Notes: a model not told the origin generated them from the sequence alone. 64,000 bases of DNA from DASCNA01 sp036011305 (GCA_036011305.1 DASCNA010000270.1:1-64000); one strand, 5' to 3'. Counted from the first letter of the stretch, positions 9,217 to 18,373 are shown. Program-made: numbers and translations.

Positions 9217-10341
9217 TTATTTAAAAGTTTTTATTTTATCAACAATAGAATCTACTTCATCATCCAATGAAATATATTTTTTATATTCATGTCCTTCAGC
9301 CAACTTACGTAATAATGGGTATACTGGCTTTTCTTTTGTCCAGAATTCAGAATTAAGAAAAATCATTGGACTTGCAATTCCAAAATTCATATAGTGATTT
9401 TGACAGGAATCCTGGAATATTTCCTGTATAGTCCCAGCTGTTCCGTGTGCAAATATCACTCCACCTAAAGCAATAGCAAGCAGTCCTGCCTCACGTATGC
9501 TGTTTGCAAAATATTTAGCTATTTTAGATGCAAACGGGGTAGGGGGTTCATGACCGTAAAACCAGGTAGGAATACCTACACTTTCCAATAGTTTATTATT
9601 GAATTTCTTAGGCGGATATTTATCAATTACTTCAAAAGCTTTACTCAACCAGTATTTGTTACTATAAACAGGTGCATCTGATAGAATACTGATTGCATCT
9701 GATAAATCATTATCATTATAGCCTGCCAGCCATACTCCAAGATGTGTTGCTTCCATAGCACCTGGGCCTCCGCCTGAGACCATTAGATAACCGTTACGGG
9801 CAAGTTCCCTGGCAATCAGGGCGGCTTTTTGATAATCCTGACAGTTTCTGTTAATAATATGTCCGCCCATTATCCCTACCACTTTATGAATAGAATTTGT
9901 CTGTTCTATAAAATTATTTAAGGCTTCAGTTATAGAGTGATCATGTAGTCTTCTCGCTAAACTTTCAAGAACTGAATCAGGTTTTCCTTTTCCAGTATTT
10001 AGAAAATGACGATATATTCTGCAGTCAGTTGTTAGTTCATACGAATCAGGGTTTTTTGGATCGAAATTGTCAAAAAGTGTTTCAAATGTATATAGACAGT
10101 TACTGAATGTTTTATAAGGTAAACCTTTTATTTTAGGGAAATGCAATCCACCGGTATGTATGATTTTCAAAATAACTTCATCGGATATAGTACAACCTAA
10201 AAAAATACTGCCTCTAAAATCACAGCTTAGTAATTGATCATTGTATGCAGTAAGGTCTAATCCCTGTACAGCGATATCGTTCCAGGATTGACCTATTTTT
10301 AAGTATTTTACAAATTCTTCGATAGTTTCAAGTTCTCTCAT
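9217..10341 (-). CDS. LOG-family (TIGR00730-like) Rossmann nucleotide-binding protein
   Basis: 374 residues. The C-terminal two thirds form a Rossmann domain with the motifs GGGPGAMEATHLG (about 191-203) and HGTAGTIQE, variants of the PGGxGTxxE phosphoribohydrolase signature of the LOG family. The N-terminal ~140 residues are extra, including a short pentapeptide-like run (LLSCDFRGSIFLGCTI). LOG proteins split nucleoside monophosphates into base and ribose 5-phosphate. The second motif here reads GTAGT rather than GGxGT, so activity is not certain. It lies 17 nt after the alpha/beta hydrolase gene and is probably co-transcribed with it. Confidence 0.82.
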   Translation of the reverse strand: MRELETIEEFVKYLKIGQSWNDIAVQGLDLTAYNDQLLSCDFRGSIFLGCTISDEVILKIIHTGGLHFPKIKGLPYKTFSNCLYTFETLFDNFDPKNPDSYELTTDCRIYRHFLNTGKGKPDSVLESLARRLHDHSITEALNNFIEQTNSIHKVVGIMGGHIINRNCQDYQKAALIARELARNGYLMVSGGGPGAMEATHLGVWLAGYNDNDLSDAISILSDAPVYSNKYWLSKAFEVIDKYPPKKFNNKLLESVGIPTWFYGHEPPTPFASKIAKYFANSIREAGLLAIALGGVIFAHGTAGTIQEIFQDSCQNHYMNFGIASPMIFLNSEFWTKEKPVYPLLRKLAEGHEYKKYISLDDEVDSIVDKIKTFK

Positions 10342-10358
10342 TGAATTTGATTCTTGAG

Positions 10359-10955
10359 TTAATTCACTTGCAGGATTATATCTGCAAGTTCATTTGGGCT
10401 ATCGTTCATACAGAAGTGTCCTGAGTTTAGTTCAAAGTATTTCCAGCATTTGTCAACTTTATTCATCTTGAAATAGTCGGGAATAAAATCTAACATTTTT
10501 AGAAACTGGCTCTTGCTACAGCGTATATAAGTTTTATCTATTTCGTTAAATTTAAGAGTATCAAACTTAAGCGGTTCACTCAATGGTTTAAATGGAATTA
10601 CTCCAAACTTTAAAAGTTTAGTTTTTGCAGCACGGAAAAAATCCATAATTGATTTACCATCTTCAGGGATCAGAGTATCTATAAATATTAGTTTGTTTAT
10701 TCTTTCAGGGATTTTGTCAGCTACACCTGTGATTACAAAACCTGAATAACTGTGACCTACAAGTATAACGTTATTAAAATCTTCATCTATAATTTGTTTG
10801 TAAACTTCGGCGATATGTTTTGTTAGACTTGATTTTCTAGGTTTTGAAAGAGTAATTGAATATGTCTTATGACCATGTGACTGTAATATGCTGCGGAAAC
10901 GATCCCAATCTTTTTCTGTACGACCATAACCTGGAACAAAGAAATAAGTTGACAT
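10359..10955 (-). CDS. Alpha/beta hydrolase
   Basis: 198 residues. It has an N-terminal FVPGYGR oxyanion-type turn, the nucleophile elbow GHSYSG with the serine at about residue 70, and a C-terminal SGHFCMND segment carrying the likely catalytic histidine. It resembles small cytoplasmic esterases of the AB-hydrolase-1 group. The substrate is unknown. It is the first gene of a two-gene unit with the LOG-family gene. Confidence 0.85.
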   Translation of the reverse strand: MSTYFFVPGYGRTEKDWDRFRSILQSHGHKTYSITLSKPRKSSLTKHIAEVYKQIIDEDFNNVILVGHSYSGFVITGVADKIPERINKLIFIDTLIPEDGKSIMDFFRAAKTKLLKFGVIPFKPLSEPLKFDTLKFNEIDKTYIRCSKSQFLKMLDFIPDYFKMNKVDKCWKYFELNSGHFCMNDSPNELADIILQVN

Positions 10956-11107
10956 AATTATTTACTTTCAGTATTAAATAAAATCTAAACCTAATAATCT
11001 AAAAATTTTAAATATACTATTTATTTGTATAACTGGCAAATATTTTCTGCAATTTTTATGCTTAAATTTTACTGGTTTATTATCATAACTTATAATGAAA
11101 ACTTTAA

Positions 11108-11584
11108 CTATAATTTATATTCCATAAAAGTTACAGTAAAGGGCAGTTTTGTATGTTGTTTAGATTTTGTGATTTTAAATCCAATTTCCTTATACCAGTT
11201 CTTTAATACACTATGCTTATCAATGATTCCAATACTGATTTTATTGCCTGAGAGGTCTCTCACTTTTTCAATAATATAATGTACTAAAATTTTTCCATAA
11301 CCCTTATTTCTTTCCTGGGGTAAAACCGCCAATCGTTCGATATAATAAAGATTCTCATTTGCTCTTTCAAATGCTATACAACCTACATGATAGTTTGCTT
11401 CAAGTATAAAATATCGTTTTCCTGCTAATAAATCAGTTTGTATCCAGTTGTCTGTACAGTTGGATGGATGAGTAGGACAATTATCTTTGGTAAGTCCAAA
11501 TTTCTTGGCTACGTCAAGAAACGAATTGTGAATAAGGTTTGAGAGAGTTCTAATGTCGTTTTTATTTGCTTCTTTTATTTTCAT
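11108..11584 (-). CDS. GNAT-family N-acetyltransferase
   Basis: 158 residues with the acetyl-CoA pyrophosphate loop QERNKGYGKILV at about 92-103 after the strand YYIERLAVLP, and the usual late WYKEIGFKI motif. The N-terminal half is cysteine-containing (NCPTHPSNC). No partner gene is close enough to suggest the acceptor. Confidence 0.87.
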   Translation of the reverse strand: MKIKEANKNDIRTLSNLIHNSFLDVAKKFGLTKDNCPTHPSNCTDNWIQTDLLAGKRYFILEANYHVGCIAFERANENLYYIERLAVLPQERNKGYGKILVHYIIEKVRDLSGNKISIGIIDKHSVLKNWYKEIGFKITKSKQHTKLPFTVTFMEYKL

Positions 11585-11631
11585 TATTATTCAAGATGGC
11601 ATAAAGGATATAAATTATATATTTCTGTCTA

Positions 11632-12336
11632 TTATTTTAATATAGATTTATCTATAATACAGAATACCTTAGGATGAAGATGCAGAAAACTAGCTGGAAG
11701 ATGAGTGCTGATATCAGGCTTTATGAATGCACTAGCAATCTCCTTTTTATCTTTACCGCATACTAGCATAAGAATTTCTTGAGAACAGTTAATATCAGTC
11801 ATTCCGAAAGTTATCCCCTGAGAAAGAGTTATACCTTCATCAGCAAGCATAGAATGTGTTTGAGATTTTGCATCCAAGTGTGTAACATGTGCATGAGGAA
11901 ATAATATATCAGACGGCTCATTTAAACCTAGATGCCCATTACTACCCAATCCCAAAATGCATAAATCAATAGGGCTCTCATTTTTTAATATTGAAGCCAT
12001 GCGACGGCACTCTTTTTCAGCATTAACTGCAGAAGCATTAAAGCAGAATCTTTTTTTTTCAGGTATATTCCACTGTTTAAAAATGTGCTGCTCTGCAAAA
12101 TAGCGACATGTACTTGGGTGCAGTGTGTCAATGCCAATCCACTCATCAAGCATAACTGCACGGATATTGCTCTCGGTGATAACTGGATCATAAGCCAGTA
12201 TTTCATATATTCGTTTTGGACTTGACCCTGTAGCAAAACAAATCAGAGCTTCTGGATTTGAGTTAACAAAAGTTCTAATGAAATCAGCCCCTTCCTGGCT
12301 CATTGTCTCATAACTGTTTTGATAATTAATGTTCAT
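11632..12336 (-). CDS. agaI: Galactosamine/glucosamine-6-phosphate deaminase-isomerase (AgaI-like)
   Basis: 234 residues, the length of the NagB/AgaI family. FATGSSP at 34-40 is the phosphate loop, Asp64 in MLDEW matches the ring-opening base, and GLGSNGHLGLNEP holds His135 and Glu140. The Asp of NagB (GxxDGH) is Asn133 here, as in E. coli AgaI, and the C-terminal half (HVTHLDAKSQTHSML, THLPASFLHLH) also reads like AgaI. It should convert amino-sugar 6-phosphate to ketose 6-phosphate plus ammonia. AAAGGC precedes the ATG at 12336. No phosphotransferase or deacetylase gene is nearby, so the sugar supply is not shown here. NagB is the alternative name. Confidence 0.85.
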   Translation of the reverse strand: MNINYQNSYETMSQEGADFIRTFVNSNPEALICFATGSSPKRIYEILAYDPVITESNIRAVMLDEWIGIDTLHPSTCRYFAEQHIFKQWNIPEKKRFCFNASAVNAEKECRRMASILKNESPIDLCILGLGSNGHLGLNEPSDILFPHAHVTHLDAKSQTHSMLADEGITLSQGITFGMTDINCSQEILMLVCGKDKKEIASAFIKPDISTHLPASFLHLHPKVFCIIDKSILK

Positions 12337-12573
12337 TATTTATTGCCTTTCTGGCTTTATTGAGCTTTTTTGAACCCGTATCAATAGCATTAGCCAGTTT
12401 ACATAAATTAGAAGATACATCCTTTTAATTAAAGTAATTCTCTAGTTTAAAATAATATAATAGTTTAATTTTAAAACGGTTATATATTATAGTTAAGAAT
12501 TATATATAAGATAGAATATATATTGAAAAAAAGAATAATATTATCTATCAAAACTTAAGAAAAATAAAATTAA

Positions 12574-13353
12574 ATGATATTTGAAAAAGTTTATTATGAT
12601 ACAGCTGAAAATAAGAAAAGATGCTTCTGGGATATACTAGTCTTAAAAACAAGGTTTTACTTTTATTTGAAATTTTTTCTGATAATATTAAAAGCAAATA
12701 AATTTGTAAAACAGGGAAAATTTGATAATGCTGAGTATTGCAGAACTTCTGATAAGACATTTAAACTCTTAGAAAACTGCGGTGCTAAGATTCATATTAA
12801 AGGACTTGAAAATCTCAAAAAAGTAGAAGGGCCTGTAGTATTCATCGGAAACCATATGAGTATACTAGAAACTTTTATCCTGCCTGGTCTTATAATCCCA
12901 TTTAAACCTGTTAGTTTTGTAGTAAAAGAAAGCTTGATAAAACACTTTTTTTTCGGAGGTGTAATGAAAGCTACTAATCCTATCTCTGTAACAAGAACTG
13001 ATCCCAAAAAAGATTTTAAGTCAGTAATGTCAGGAGGTAGAATTCTTTTAAAGAAAGGCCGTTCTATAATAGTTTTTCCACAAAGTACCCGAGGTGATTT
13101 TATTGTTGGAGAATTCGGTTCAATAGGAGATAAGCTTGCACAAAAAGCCGGTGTATCTGTTATTCCGATTGCACTGAAAACAGACTTTTGGAGTAATGGC
13201 AGAATCTCCAAGGATTTTGGACGTATTTACAGAAAAAGAGATGTATATTTAGAATTTGGAAATCCAATAAACACAGACATTGAAAAGAAGGAACGTCATT
13301 CAATTATTGTCAACTTTATAGAGGCAAAGCTGAATGAATGGAGTGAACAATAA
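12574..13353 (+). CDS. Lysophospholipid (1-acylglycerol-3-phosphate type) acyltransferase
   Basis: 259 residues of the PlsC/LPLAT fold. Catalytic motif I is NHMSILE (His94, Glu99), with Glu in place of the usual Asp. Motif III is FPQSTR at 168-173 in place of FPEGTR. The same NHMS-LE and FPQxTR wording occurs in a known bacterial subgroup, so this is a subfamily mark rather than damage. It should transfer a fatty acyl group to lysophosphatidate or a related lipid at the inner membrane. It is a single plus-strand gene among minus-strand ones. The start is the first ATG of the frame; no strong ribosome site is seen. Confidence 0.87.
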   Translation: MIFEKVYYDTAENKKRCFWDILVLKTRFYFYLKFFLIILKANKFVKQGKFDNAEYCRTSDKTFKLLENCGAKIHIKGLENLKKVEGPVVFIGNHMSILETFILPGLIIPFKPVSFVVKESLIKHFFFGGVMKATNPISVTRTDPKKDFKSVMSGGRILLKKGRSIIVFPQSTRGDFIVGEFGSIGDKLAQKAGVSVIPIALKTDFWSNGRISKDFGRIYRKRDVYLEFGNPINTDIEKKERHSIIVNFIEAKLNEWSEQ

Positions 13354-13410
13354 TAATATTTATAGTATAGATTCCTTGCTTTATTTATATTATAAAAACA
13401 ATTAGTACGG

Positions 13411-14124
13411 TTAATATGTTCCGTTAATAGCTATTTCTTTTATTACTGCAGTAGAGTCCAGGGATAGAAGGTAATCTACAGTTTTAACAATATTCTCAAT
13501 ATTTATCATTTTGCTAAGTGAATCCTTATCAAAAAAATTCTCTGTCATATCAGTTGCAATTAATGCAGGACAAATGGCTGTTACTTTAACCCCATATTCT
13601 GTCAATTCTTTAAAAAGAGCTTCATTATAACCGGAGACCCCAAACTTAGATGCGGCATAAGAACCAAACATAGGGTATGCTATTTTTCCGCTCATAGACG
13701 ACATATTGATTATATAGCCTTTTTTGTTATCCTTCATATGCTGGGCAATTTTATTTGTTATGTAGATAGTACCAAGTAGATTAATGCGGATCATTTTATC
13801 TATATTGTCTTTACTGGTTTCAAGTAGACCTTTGTGCAGTACACCTGCACTGTTAAATAATAGATCTATTTTTTTAAACTCTTTAATGATATTTTTTATG
13901 GTTATTGCTACATCTTTATTATTTGATATATCTAAGGGATAATATTTAGCATATCCACCTTCATTATTTATCAGAGTGAATAATTTATTTAGATTGCTTT
14001 CAGATCTTGAAATCAGTAAAGTAATATATCCTTTTTTAGCCAGATATAAGGCAATATTCTTCCCTACTCCTTTGCTGGCGCCTGTTATAACTGCAACTTT
14101 TTTATCCATAAGATTTATTCTCAT
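13411..14124 (-). CDS. Short-chain dehydrogenase/reductase (SDR)
   Basis: 237 residues, classical SDR length. The cofactor loop TGASKGVG is at 14-21, the NSAG motif at 91-94, and the catalytic Ser142 or Ser143, Tyr156 and Lys160 (YAASK) are all present. The sequence around the cofactor pocket (ISRSESNL) suits NADP(H). The substrate could be a keto-acyl chain, sugar or small alcohol. The ATG at 14124 follows the upstream DUF3010 stop by 2 nt; an in-frame ATG at 14109 is an alternative that would start at MDKKVAVI. Confidence 0.9.
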   Translation of the reverse strand: MRINLMDKKVAVITGASKGVGKNIALYLAKKGYITLLISRSESNLNKLFTLINNEGGYAKYYPLDISNNKDVAITIKNIIKEFKKIDLLFNSAGVLHKGLLETSKDNIDKMIRINLLGTIYITNKIAQHMKDNKKGYIINMSSMSGKIAYPMFGSYAASKFGVSGYNEALFKELTEYGVKVTAICPALIATDMTENFFDKDSLSKMINIENIVKTVDYLLSLDSTAVIKEIAINGTY

Positions 14125-14126
14125 TA

Positions 14127-14537
14127 CTATGTTAATACGCTAAATGCTGTTTCAAATGCTGTATATTGATACTTTCTTAAATTTTCAGGTTTAGCTGGTG
14201 AATATTTTTTCTGTGCTGCAGAGATTGTTTGAGGTGAGGTCAAAATAACTTGGCACTCTTCATATAATTGGACGATCCCCTCTAATTTGAATCCGACAGG
14301 GCCTCCTGAATAATCTCCTTTTTTCCCACGCTTTTTTATTGTGACAAGTGAAATCTTGTTTTTTTTTAAAAAAGTAAATATTGCATTACGAAATTCTTTT
14401 ACTTCGTCTGGAATTTCATCATTTATGAGCTTTATTTTTCTTGGCTCGATATCAATATGTTTAAATGATGTTTTTTTACCTTCAAGAATAACAAGTCTAG
14501 CCTCAGAACCTGACATTTCAATTCCGCAAACAGTCAT
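14127..14537 (-). CDS. DUF3010 family protein
   Basis: 136 residues beginning MTVCGIEMSGSEARLVILEG, the start pattern of DUF3010 proteins, which have an RNase H-like/actin-like first strand. Family members are small cytoplasmic proteins of unknown role. The middle has a conserved-looking lysine-rich strand (LVTIKKRGKKGDYSGG). GGAG precedes the ATG at 14537. Its stop is 2 nt before the SDR start, so the two are translated from one message. Confidence 0.8.
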   Translation of the reverse strand: MTVCGIEMSGSEARLVILEGKKTSFKHIDIEPRKIKLINDEIPDEVKEFRNAIFTFLKKNKISLVTIKKRGKKGDYSGGPVGFKLEGIVQLYEECQVILTSPQTISAAQKKYSPAKPENLRKYQYTAFETAFSVLT

Positions 14538-14579
14538 TACATATCTCCAATAAAATTATAAATACTATCTAACAGTAAA

Positions 14580-15119
14580 TTATTTACTATACTTATCTCT
14601 ATATTCAGTTTCCAGCATACTCATCTGAATTATATTCCAATATTCATTGTCCATTATCCGCGCTTCTCTTGCCATTCCTTCATGTATAAAGCCGACGGAT
14701 TCATAACATTTTACTGCAGATGTATTAAAATCGAATACATTCAGATCTATTCTATGAAGTTTCAGGTCTTCAAAACCAATTTTAATTATCGTCTGGACAA
14801 TTTCTTTGCCGTATCCTTTACCTTTTGTATTTTTATCTCCAATAAGAACCCGGCATATTCTTGCTGATTTATTTGTAAAATCAATATTATTAAGTTCAAT
14901 ATGACCAATATGATTATTTGTATCTTTTTCAAGAACAGAATAGATTTTGCAAATAGGAGAATTTTGATATGTGTTATTATTGTAATGCGCCAGTTGCTCT
15001 ACAGTTAAAGGGTATCGGAAAATTGTTCCTCCCCATTGTAGCAGGAATTTAGGGGATTCAATCCAGCCTATTAATGTTTGATAATCATCTTTAGTAAATT
15101 CTTTTAAACATAATTTCAT
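14580..15119 (-). CDS. GNAT acetyltransferase, RimJ/RimL-like
   Basis: 179 residues. The pattern of RimJ/RimL-type acetyltransferases is clear: an N-terminal LKEFTKDDYQTLIGWI, a core NTKGKGYGKEIVQTII acetyl-CoA loop at about 112-127, then KCYESVGFIHEGMAREARI. These enzymes acetylate protein N termini, antibiotics or small amines. Nothing in the neighbourhood identifies the acceptor. Confidence 0.88.
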   Translation of the reverse strand: MKLCLKEFTKDDYQTLIGWIESPKFLLQWGGTIFRYPLTVEQLAHYNNNTYQNSPICKIYSVLEKDTNNHIGHIELNNIDFTNKSARICRVLIGDKNTKGKGYGKEIVQTIIKIGFEDLKLHRIDLNVFDFNTSAVKCYESVGFIHEGMAREARIMDNEYWNIIQMSMLETEYRDKYSK

Positions 15120-15193
15120 TATTAATTTTTCCAGTTATCATATGGGGTAAAGTTAATGATAAACGGTTCCTATATGATATTTTTCTTTAATTT

Positions 15194-15646
15194 TTAATTT
15201 AGTTTTTGTTTTGTTAAAAATTTATTAAATTGATTGGCAAATTCATGTGCATCTTTTTGGTTGAAAGGTGCAGGACCTTTAGTAGCTTCTCCGTTATCAC
15301 GAAGTTCCTGCATTAGATTACGCATTGCCAGATAATTTTTGATGTTAGCAGCTGTGTAATATTTACCATGGTGATTAATAGCATGCGCTTTTTTTGTTAT
15401 TACACGATCAGCCAGTGGTATATCAGCTGTAATGACCAGGTCATTTTCCTTAACTAGTTCAACAATGCTGTTATCTGCTTCATCAGGACCTGAATCAACA
15501 ATAATATAAGTTATATATTTTGATTCACCTATATTAATACGTTTGTTGGATACTACAATTGTTGTTAATTTAATTCGTTCTACTGCACGAAATAAAATAG
15601 GTTTAAGCATATTTGGAAAAGCGTCACCATCAATGTAGAGTTTCAT
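15194..15646 (-). CDS. YaiI/YqxD (UPF0178) family protein
   Basis: 150 residues, full length for the family. It starts MKLYIDGDAFPNMLKPI and keeps the ADIPLADRVITKKAHAIN block and the closing DAHEFANQFNKFL. The acidic residues (Asp7, Asp9 and later Asp) resemble a PIN/NYN-type nuclease site, but no activity is established for the family. Its ATG overlaps the ywbE stop by four bases, so the two are translationally coupled. Confidence 0.92.
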   Translation of the reverse strand: MKLYIDGDAFPNMLKPILFRAVERIKLTTIVVSNKRINIGESKYITYIIVDSGPDEADNSIVELVKENDLVITADIPLADRVITKKAHAINHHGKYYTAANIKNYLAMRNLMQELRDNGEATKGPAPFNQKDAHEFANQFNKFLTKQKLN

Positions 15647-15837
15647 TCGCTTATCTCTTTGACACGTCCTACATCTCCTGATGTCAATCTAACTTTTATT
15701 CCGTGTGGATGAGAAGGAGATTTTGTTAAAATATCCTTGACAATACCTTCTGTTAGTATTCCACTTCTTTGGTCTTTCTTTAAAACTATTTTAACTTCAA
15801 TACCAGGTTGTATGTTTGCTCTTTTTTTTCCATCCAT
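15643..15837 (-). CDS. ywbE: YwbE family protein
   Basis: 64 residues from the ATG at 15837, which matches where B. subtilis YwbE begins; an upstream in-frame TTG at 15855 would add six residues without a family match. The body (VKIVLKKDQRSGILTEG, SPSHPHGIKVRL, GDVGRV) is the whole YwbE/DUF2196 signature, a small beta-barrel of unknown role. It forms an overlapping pair with the YaiI-type gene. Confidence 0.92.
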   Translation of the reverse strand: MDGKKRANIQPGIEVKIVLKKDQRSGILTEGIVKDILTKSPSHPHGIKVRLTSGDVGRVKEISE

Positions 15838-16004
15838 AATATTCAATATTCTCAATTAGTATTAATAAATTCATTGTAGTTGTTAATAACTAATCTAACA
15901 TAGTAAATCTACAGGTCTATCAGGAAGGAACTGATATTTTAACATTTGCTGAATAATAAGTGTGTAAATAATACAATTTAAACGAATATTTGAAATAATC
16001 TATA

Positions 16005-16646
16005 TTATCTACGTCCTCTACCGCCTCTTTGAACTCCACTACTTCCACCTCTCTGCATATTACTCGCTTGACTGCGACCTCTGGAATTACCATTACTTCT
16101 TCTTTGTTGTCTAGGTTGAGTTCTCTGACCATTTCTGCCGTCGCGAACTCTTTGCCCTCCCGATTGGTTCCCCTGACTATTTCTTCTACCTTGGAGTCTT
16201 TGTCCCCCGGGTTGATTTCCCTGACCATTTCTTCTGCCTTGGAATCTTTGTCCCCCGGGTTGATTTCCCTGACCATTTCTTCTGCCTTGGAATCTTTGTC
16301 CTCCGGGTTGATTTACCTGACTGTTTCTTCTACCTTGGAGTCTTTGTCCTCCGGGTTGATTTCCTTGACTATTTCTTCTGCCTTGGAGTCTTTGTCCTCC
16401 GGGTTGATTTCCTTGACTATTTCTTCTGCCTTGGAGTCTTTGTCCTCCGGGTTGATTTCCCTGACTATTTCTTCTGCCTTGGAGTCTTTGTCCCCCTGGT
16501 TGATTTCCCTGATTATTTCTTCTGCTTTGGAATCCTTGTCCCCCGGGTTGGGTTCCCTGATTATTTATATTGTTTTCTTCTTGTGCATTTAAAAAAGAAC
16601 AGCAACAAATTAAACCCCCTATTATTACTAATGATAAGTTTTTCAT
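16005..16646 (-). CDS. Secreted Gln/Gly/Arg-rich 16-residue-repeat protein
   Basis: 213 residues. A signal peptide covers about 1-21 (cysteine-rich core, ending NAQ). From about residue 30 to 173 there are nine near-identical 16-residue repeats of the form NQPGGQRLQGRRNSQG, then a degenerate tail with RGG and RGR clusters. The protein is extremely basic and has no hydrophobic core, so it is likely disordered, perhaps binding acidic polymer, nucleic acid or the cell envelope outside the cytoplasm. AAGGA precedes the ATG at 16646. The repeat DNA is also open in other frames, but only this frame has a signal peptide and ribosome site. No family is recognised. Confidence 0.75.
   Translation of the reverse strand: MKNLSLVIIGGLICCCSFLNAQEENNINNQGTQPGGQGFQSRRNNQGNQPGGQRLQGRRNSQGNQPGGQRLQGRRNSQGNQPGGQRLQGRRNSQGNQPGGQRLQGRRNSQVNQPGGQRFQGRRNGQGNQPGGQRFQGRRNGQGNQPGGQRLQGRRNSQGNQSGGQRVRDGRNGQRTQPRQQRRSNGNSRGRSQASNMQRGGSSGVQRGGRGRR
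16128..16559 (-). repeat. 48-bp tandem repeat, about nine copies
   Basis: The coding repeat has a period of exactly 48 bp (for example units starting at 16212 and 16260). Central copies differ at only a few positions, whereas the first and last copies are more diverged, as expected for expansion from the middle. The repeats keep the reading frame. Confidence 0.92.
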
Positions 16647-16874
16647 CTCATTTCCTTCTTTTAAGTGGAGTTATCTTTATTTTTAAACTTTAAAGAATTA
16701 GTAATTACATTAAAATAATTTTAGCTCTTTTTTTATGTAAATGCTTTAAGGAAAATGATATGAAAGTATTTTTATATCGCGAGAGATAATTATTTATTTT
16801 AGATGCAGAAGCTATAATGGATATATTTATAAACAGAAAACAAAATGATGTGTGTACTTATTATTAGCAAAATA

Positions 16875-17534
16875 TTACATGCTAGCATTCCATTCTTTAT
16901 AGAATTCGTCAAGAAACTGATTCATAAAACAATGTCTGTGAATTGCTATTTTTTTCCCTGTTTTAGTGTTCATTCTATCTTTAAGCAATAGAAGTTTTTC
17001 ATGAAAATGATTTAATGATGGAGCATTGCTGTTTTTATACTCCTCTTTACTCATACGCAAATTTGGTTTAATTTCAGGATTATAAAGCTCTCTATTTTTA
17101 TATCCACCATAATTAAAAGTCCTTGCAATCCCTATGGCGCCAATTGCATCTAATCTGTCAGCATCCTGAACGATATCCAATTCTAGTGATTGAAATTTTT
17201 GAATATGATTACCACCTTTGAAAGAGATATGAGAAATAATATTTTCAATATGTGTTATAATTTTTCGATCGACTCCAAGTGAATTCAAAAATGTTCCGGC
17301 TTTTTGAGGGCCAATTTTTTCATTTCCTTCATGAAATTTAGAATCTGCTATATCATGAAGTAACGCCCCAAGTTCTACAATAAACAAATCAACATTTTCA
17401 GTTTTAGCAATATGTTTTGACAACTTCCAAACTCGATAAATATGCCACCAATCATGACCTCCTTCAGAACCTGATAAAACTTTCTTCACGAATGAAATTG
17501 TTTCATGAATTACTTCTGTTTGAATTTTATTCAT
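16875..17534 (-). CDS. HD-domain phosphohydrolase (YedJ/YpgQ type)
   Basis: 219 residues. It carries the metal site of the HD superfamily: GGHDWWHIYRVW at about 22-33, LLHDIADSKF at about 58-67, and a later DADRLDAIGAIGIART block, the exact layout of YedJ/YpgQ-like proteins. Relatives hydrolyse nucleotides or other phosphoesters in the cytoplasm. It follows the YkgJ gene by 66 nt and may be the third gene of that unit. Confidence 0.92.
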   Translation of the reverse strand: MNKIQTEVIHETISFVKKVLSGSEGGHDWWHIYRVWKLSKHIAKTENVDLFIVELGALLHDIADSKFHEGNEKIGPQKAGTFLNSLGVDRKIITHIENIISHISFKGGNHIQKFQSLELDIVQDADRLDAIGAIGIARTFNYGGYKNRELYNPEIKPNLRMSKEEYKNSNAPSLNHFHEKLLLLKDRMNTKTGKKIAIHRHCFMNQFLDEFYKEWNASM

Positions 17535-17600
17535 AATTAAAAATTTGATTATCCTAATTAGTGAAGGTTTAAATATATGAGTTTATAAGACTACTTGTAA

Positions 17601-17942
17601 TTATGCAGGTGAATCTGTTTGGAGTTTTTTGTAATGTGCATTGCATACTTTGTACTGCTCGGGAGTTGATGGATAATTTTTGCAGATATCCGGTCTTGCT
17701 TTGTACACACAGCAAGAATAATTACCATTATTTTGAGTTAAGAAAAAACAATCTCCATTTTTTTGAAATTGCAAAAAGTATTCTTTATTATTTTCTTCTT
17801 TTGTGTGTATGAATGCTTCAGAATTTAATCCAGATATTTGCTCTAGTAATTTGATTTCATTGCTAGATAATTCAACATAGGGATGATTTTTACAGCATGC
17901 ACCACATTTTTGACACATCTCGGTTGATATATTATTTGTCAT
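17601..17942 (-). CDS. YkgJ-family cysteine-cluster protein
   Basis: 113 residues. Eight or more cysteines appear in the family arrangement: CQKCGACCKNH at the N terminus, GDCFFL in the middle, and CCVYKARPDICKNYP near the end. The family binds zinc or iron-sulfur and has no firmly assigned reaction. It begins 7 nt after the stop of the NTF2-like gene, so co-transcription is near certain. Confidence 0.9.
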   Translation of the reverse strand: MTNNISTEMCQKCGACCKNHPYVELSSNEIKLLEQISGLNSEAFIHTKEENNKEYFLQFQKNGDCFFLTQNNGNYSCCVYKARPDICKNYPSTPEQYKVCNAHYKKLQTDSPA

Positions 17943-17949
17943 AATATTA

Positions 17950-18306
17950 TTAATTTGGGATAGGTAGATTATGCATTCGTAAAAAAGATAATTTATCCCA
18001 GTATCCTCTTTGAAAAACGATTTTATTGTTTTCTATGTGGAAAAAACCGCAACCTCTGAGGCCTAATGGATCTTTCCATTCTAAAATAGCCCATTCGCCG
18101 TCTTCAAATATATTTTCAATAATGCATACCATATCTGCATTAGCAAATTCTCGTTCAAACATTTCTTTTATGGCTTTTTTGCCTTCTACAGGTGATTCTG
18201 ACACTTGATGATTTATTGCCTTATCAGAATAGAATTCGGAAAGAGAGACTGCATCCGCATTGTTGAAAGTTTCAACCCATTTTTTAATTAATTCTTTTGG
18301 TTTCAT
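17950..18306 (-). CDS. SnoaL/NTF2-like protein
   Basis: 118 residues. The WVETFNNADAVSLSEFYSDKA start, the EGKKAIKEMFEREF helix and the beta-strand AILEWKDP are the pattern of the cone-shaped NTF2/SnoaL fold. Such proteins bind or isomerise small hydrophobic ligands, often polyketides or steroids, but many have unknown roles. It is the first gene of a unit with ykgJ and the HD hydrolase. Confidence 0.85.
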   Translation of the reverse strand: MKPKELIKKWVETFNNADAVSLSEFYSDKAINHQVSESPVEGKKAIKEMFEREFANADMVCIIENIFEDGEWAILEWKDPLGLRGCGFFHIENNKIVFQRGYWDKLSFLRMHNLPIPN

Positions 18307-18373
18307 GTATATTTAGTTTCTCTATTGAAATTATTAATGATTCTTCGCTATTTGGCGAGTCAGGATTGACATT

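Noticed and set aside
12548..12760. A 70-codon minus-strand frame overlapping the acyltransferase gene
   Set aside because: It is a shadow of the plus-strand acyltransferase reading frame and lacks any recognisable feature.
16128..16559. 48-bp repeats as a possible CRISPR array
   Set aside because: Repeats are contiguous, with no unique spacers, keep a reading frame and encode a peptide repeat.
16029..16592. A 187-codon open frame on the plus strand across the 48-bp repeat array
   Set aside because: It is the antisense of a tandem repeat whose composition avoids stops. The minus-strand frame has the signal peptide and the ribosome site.
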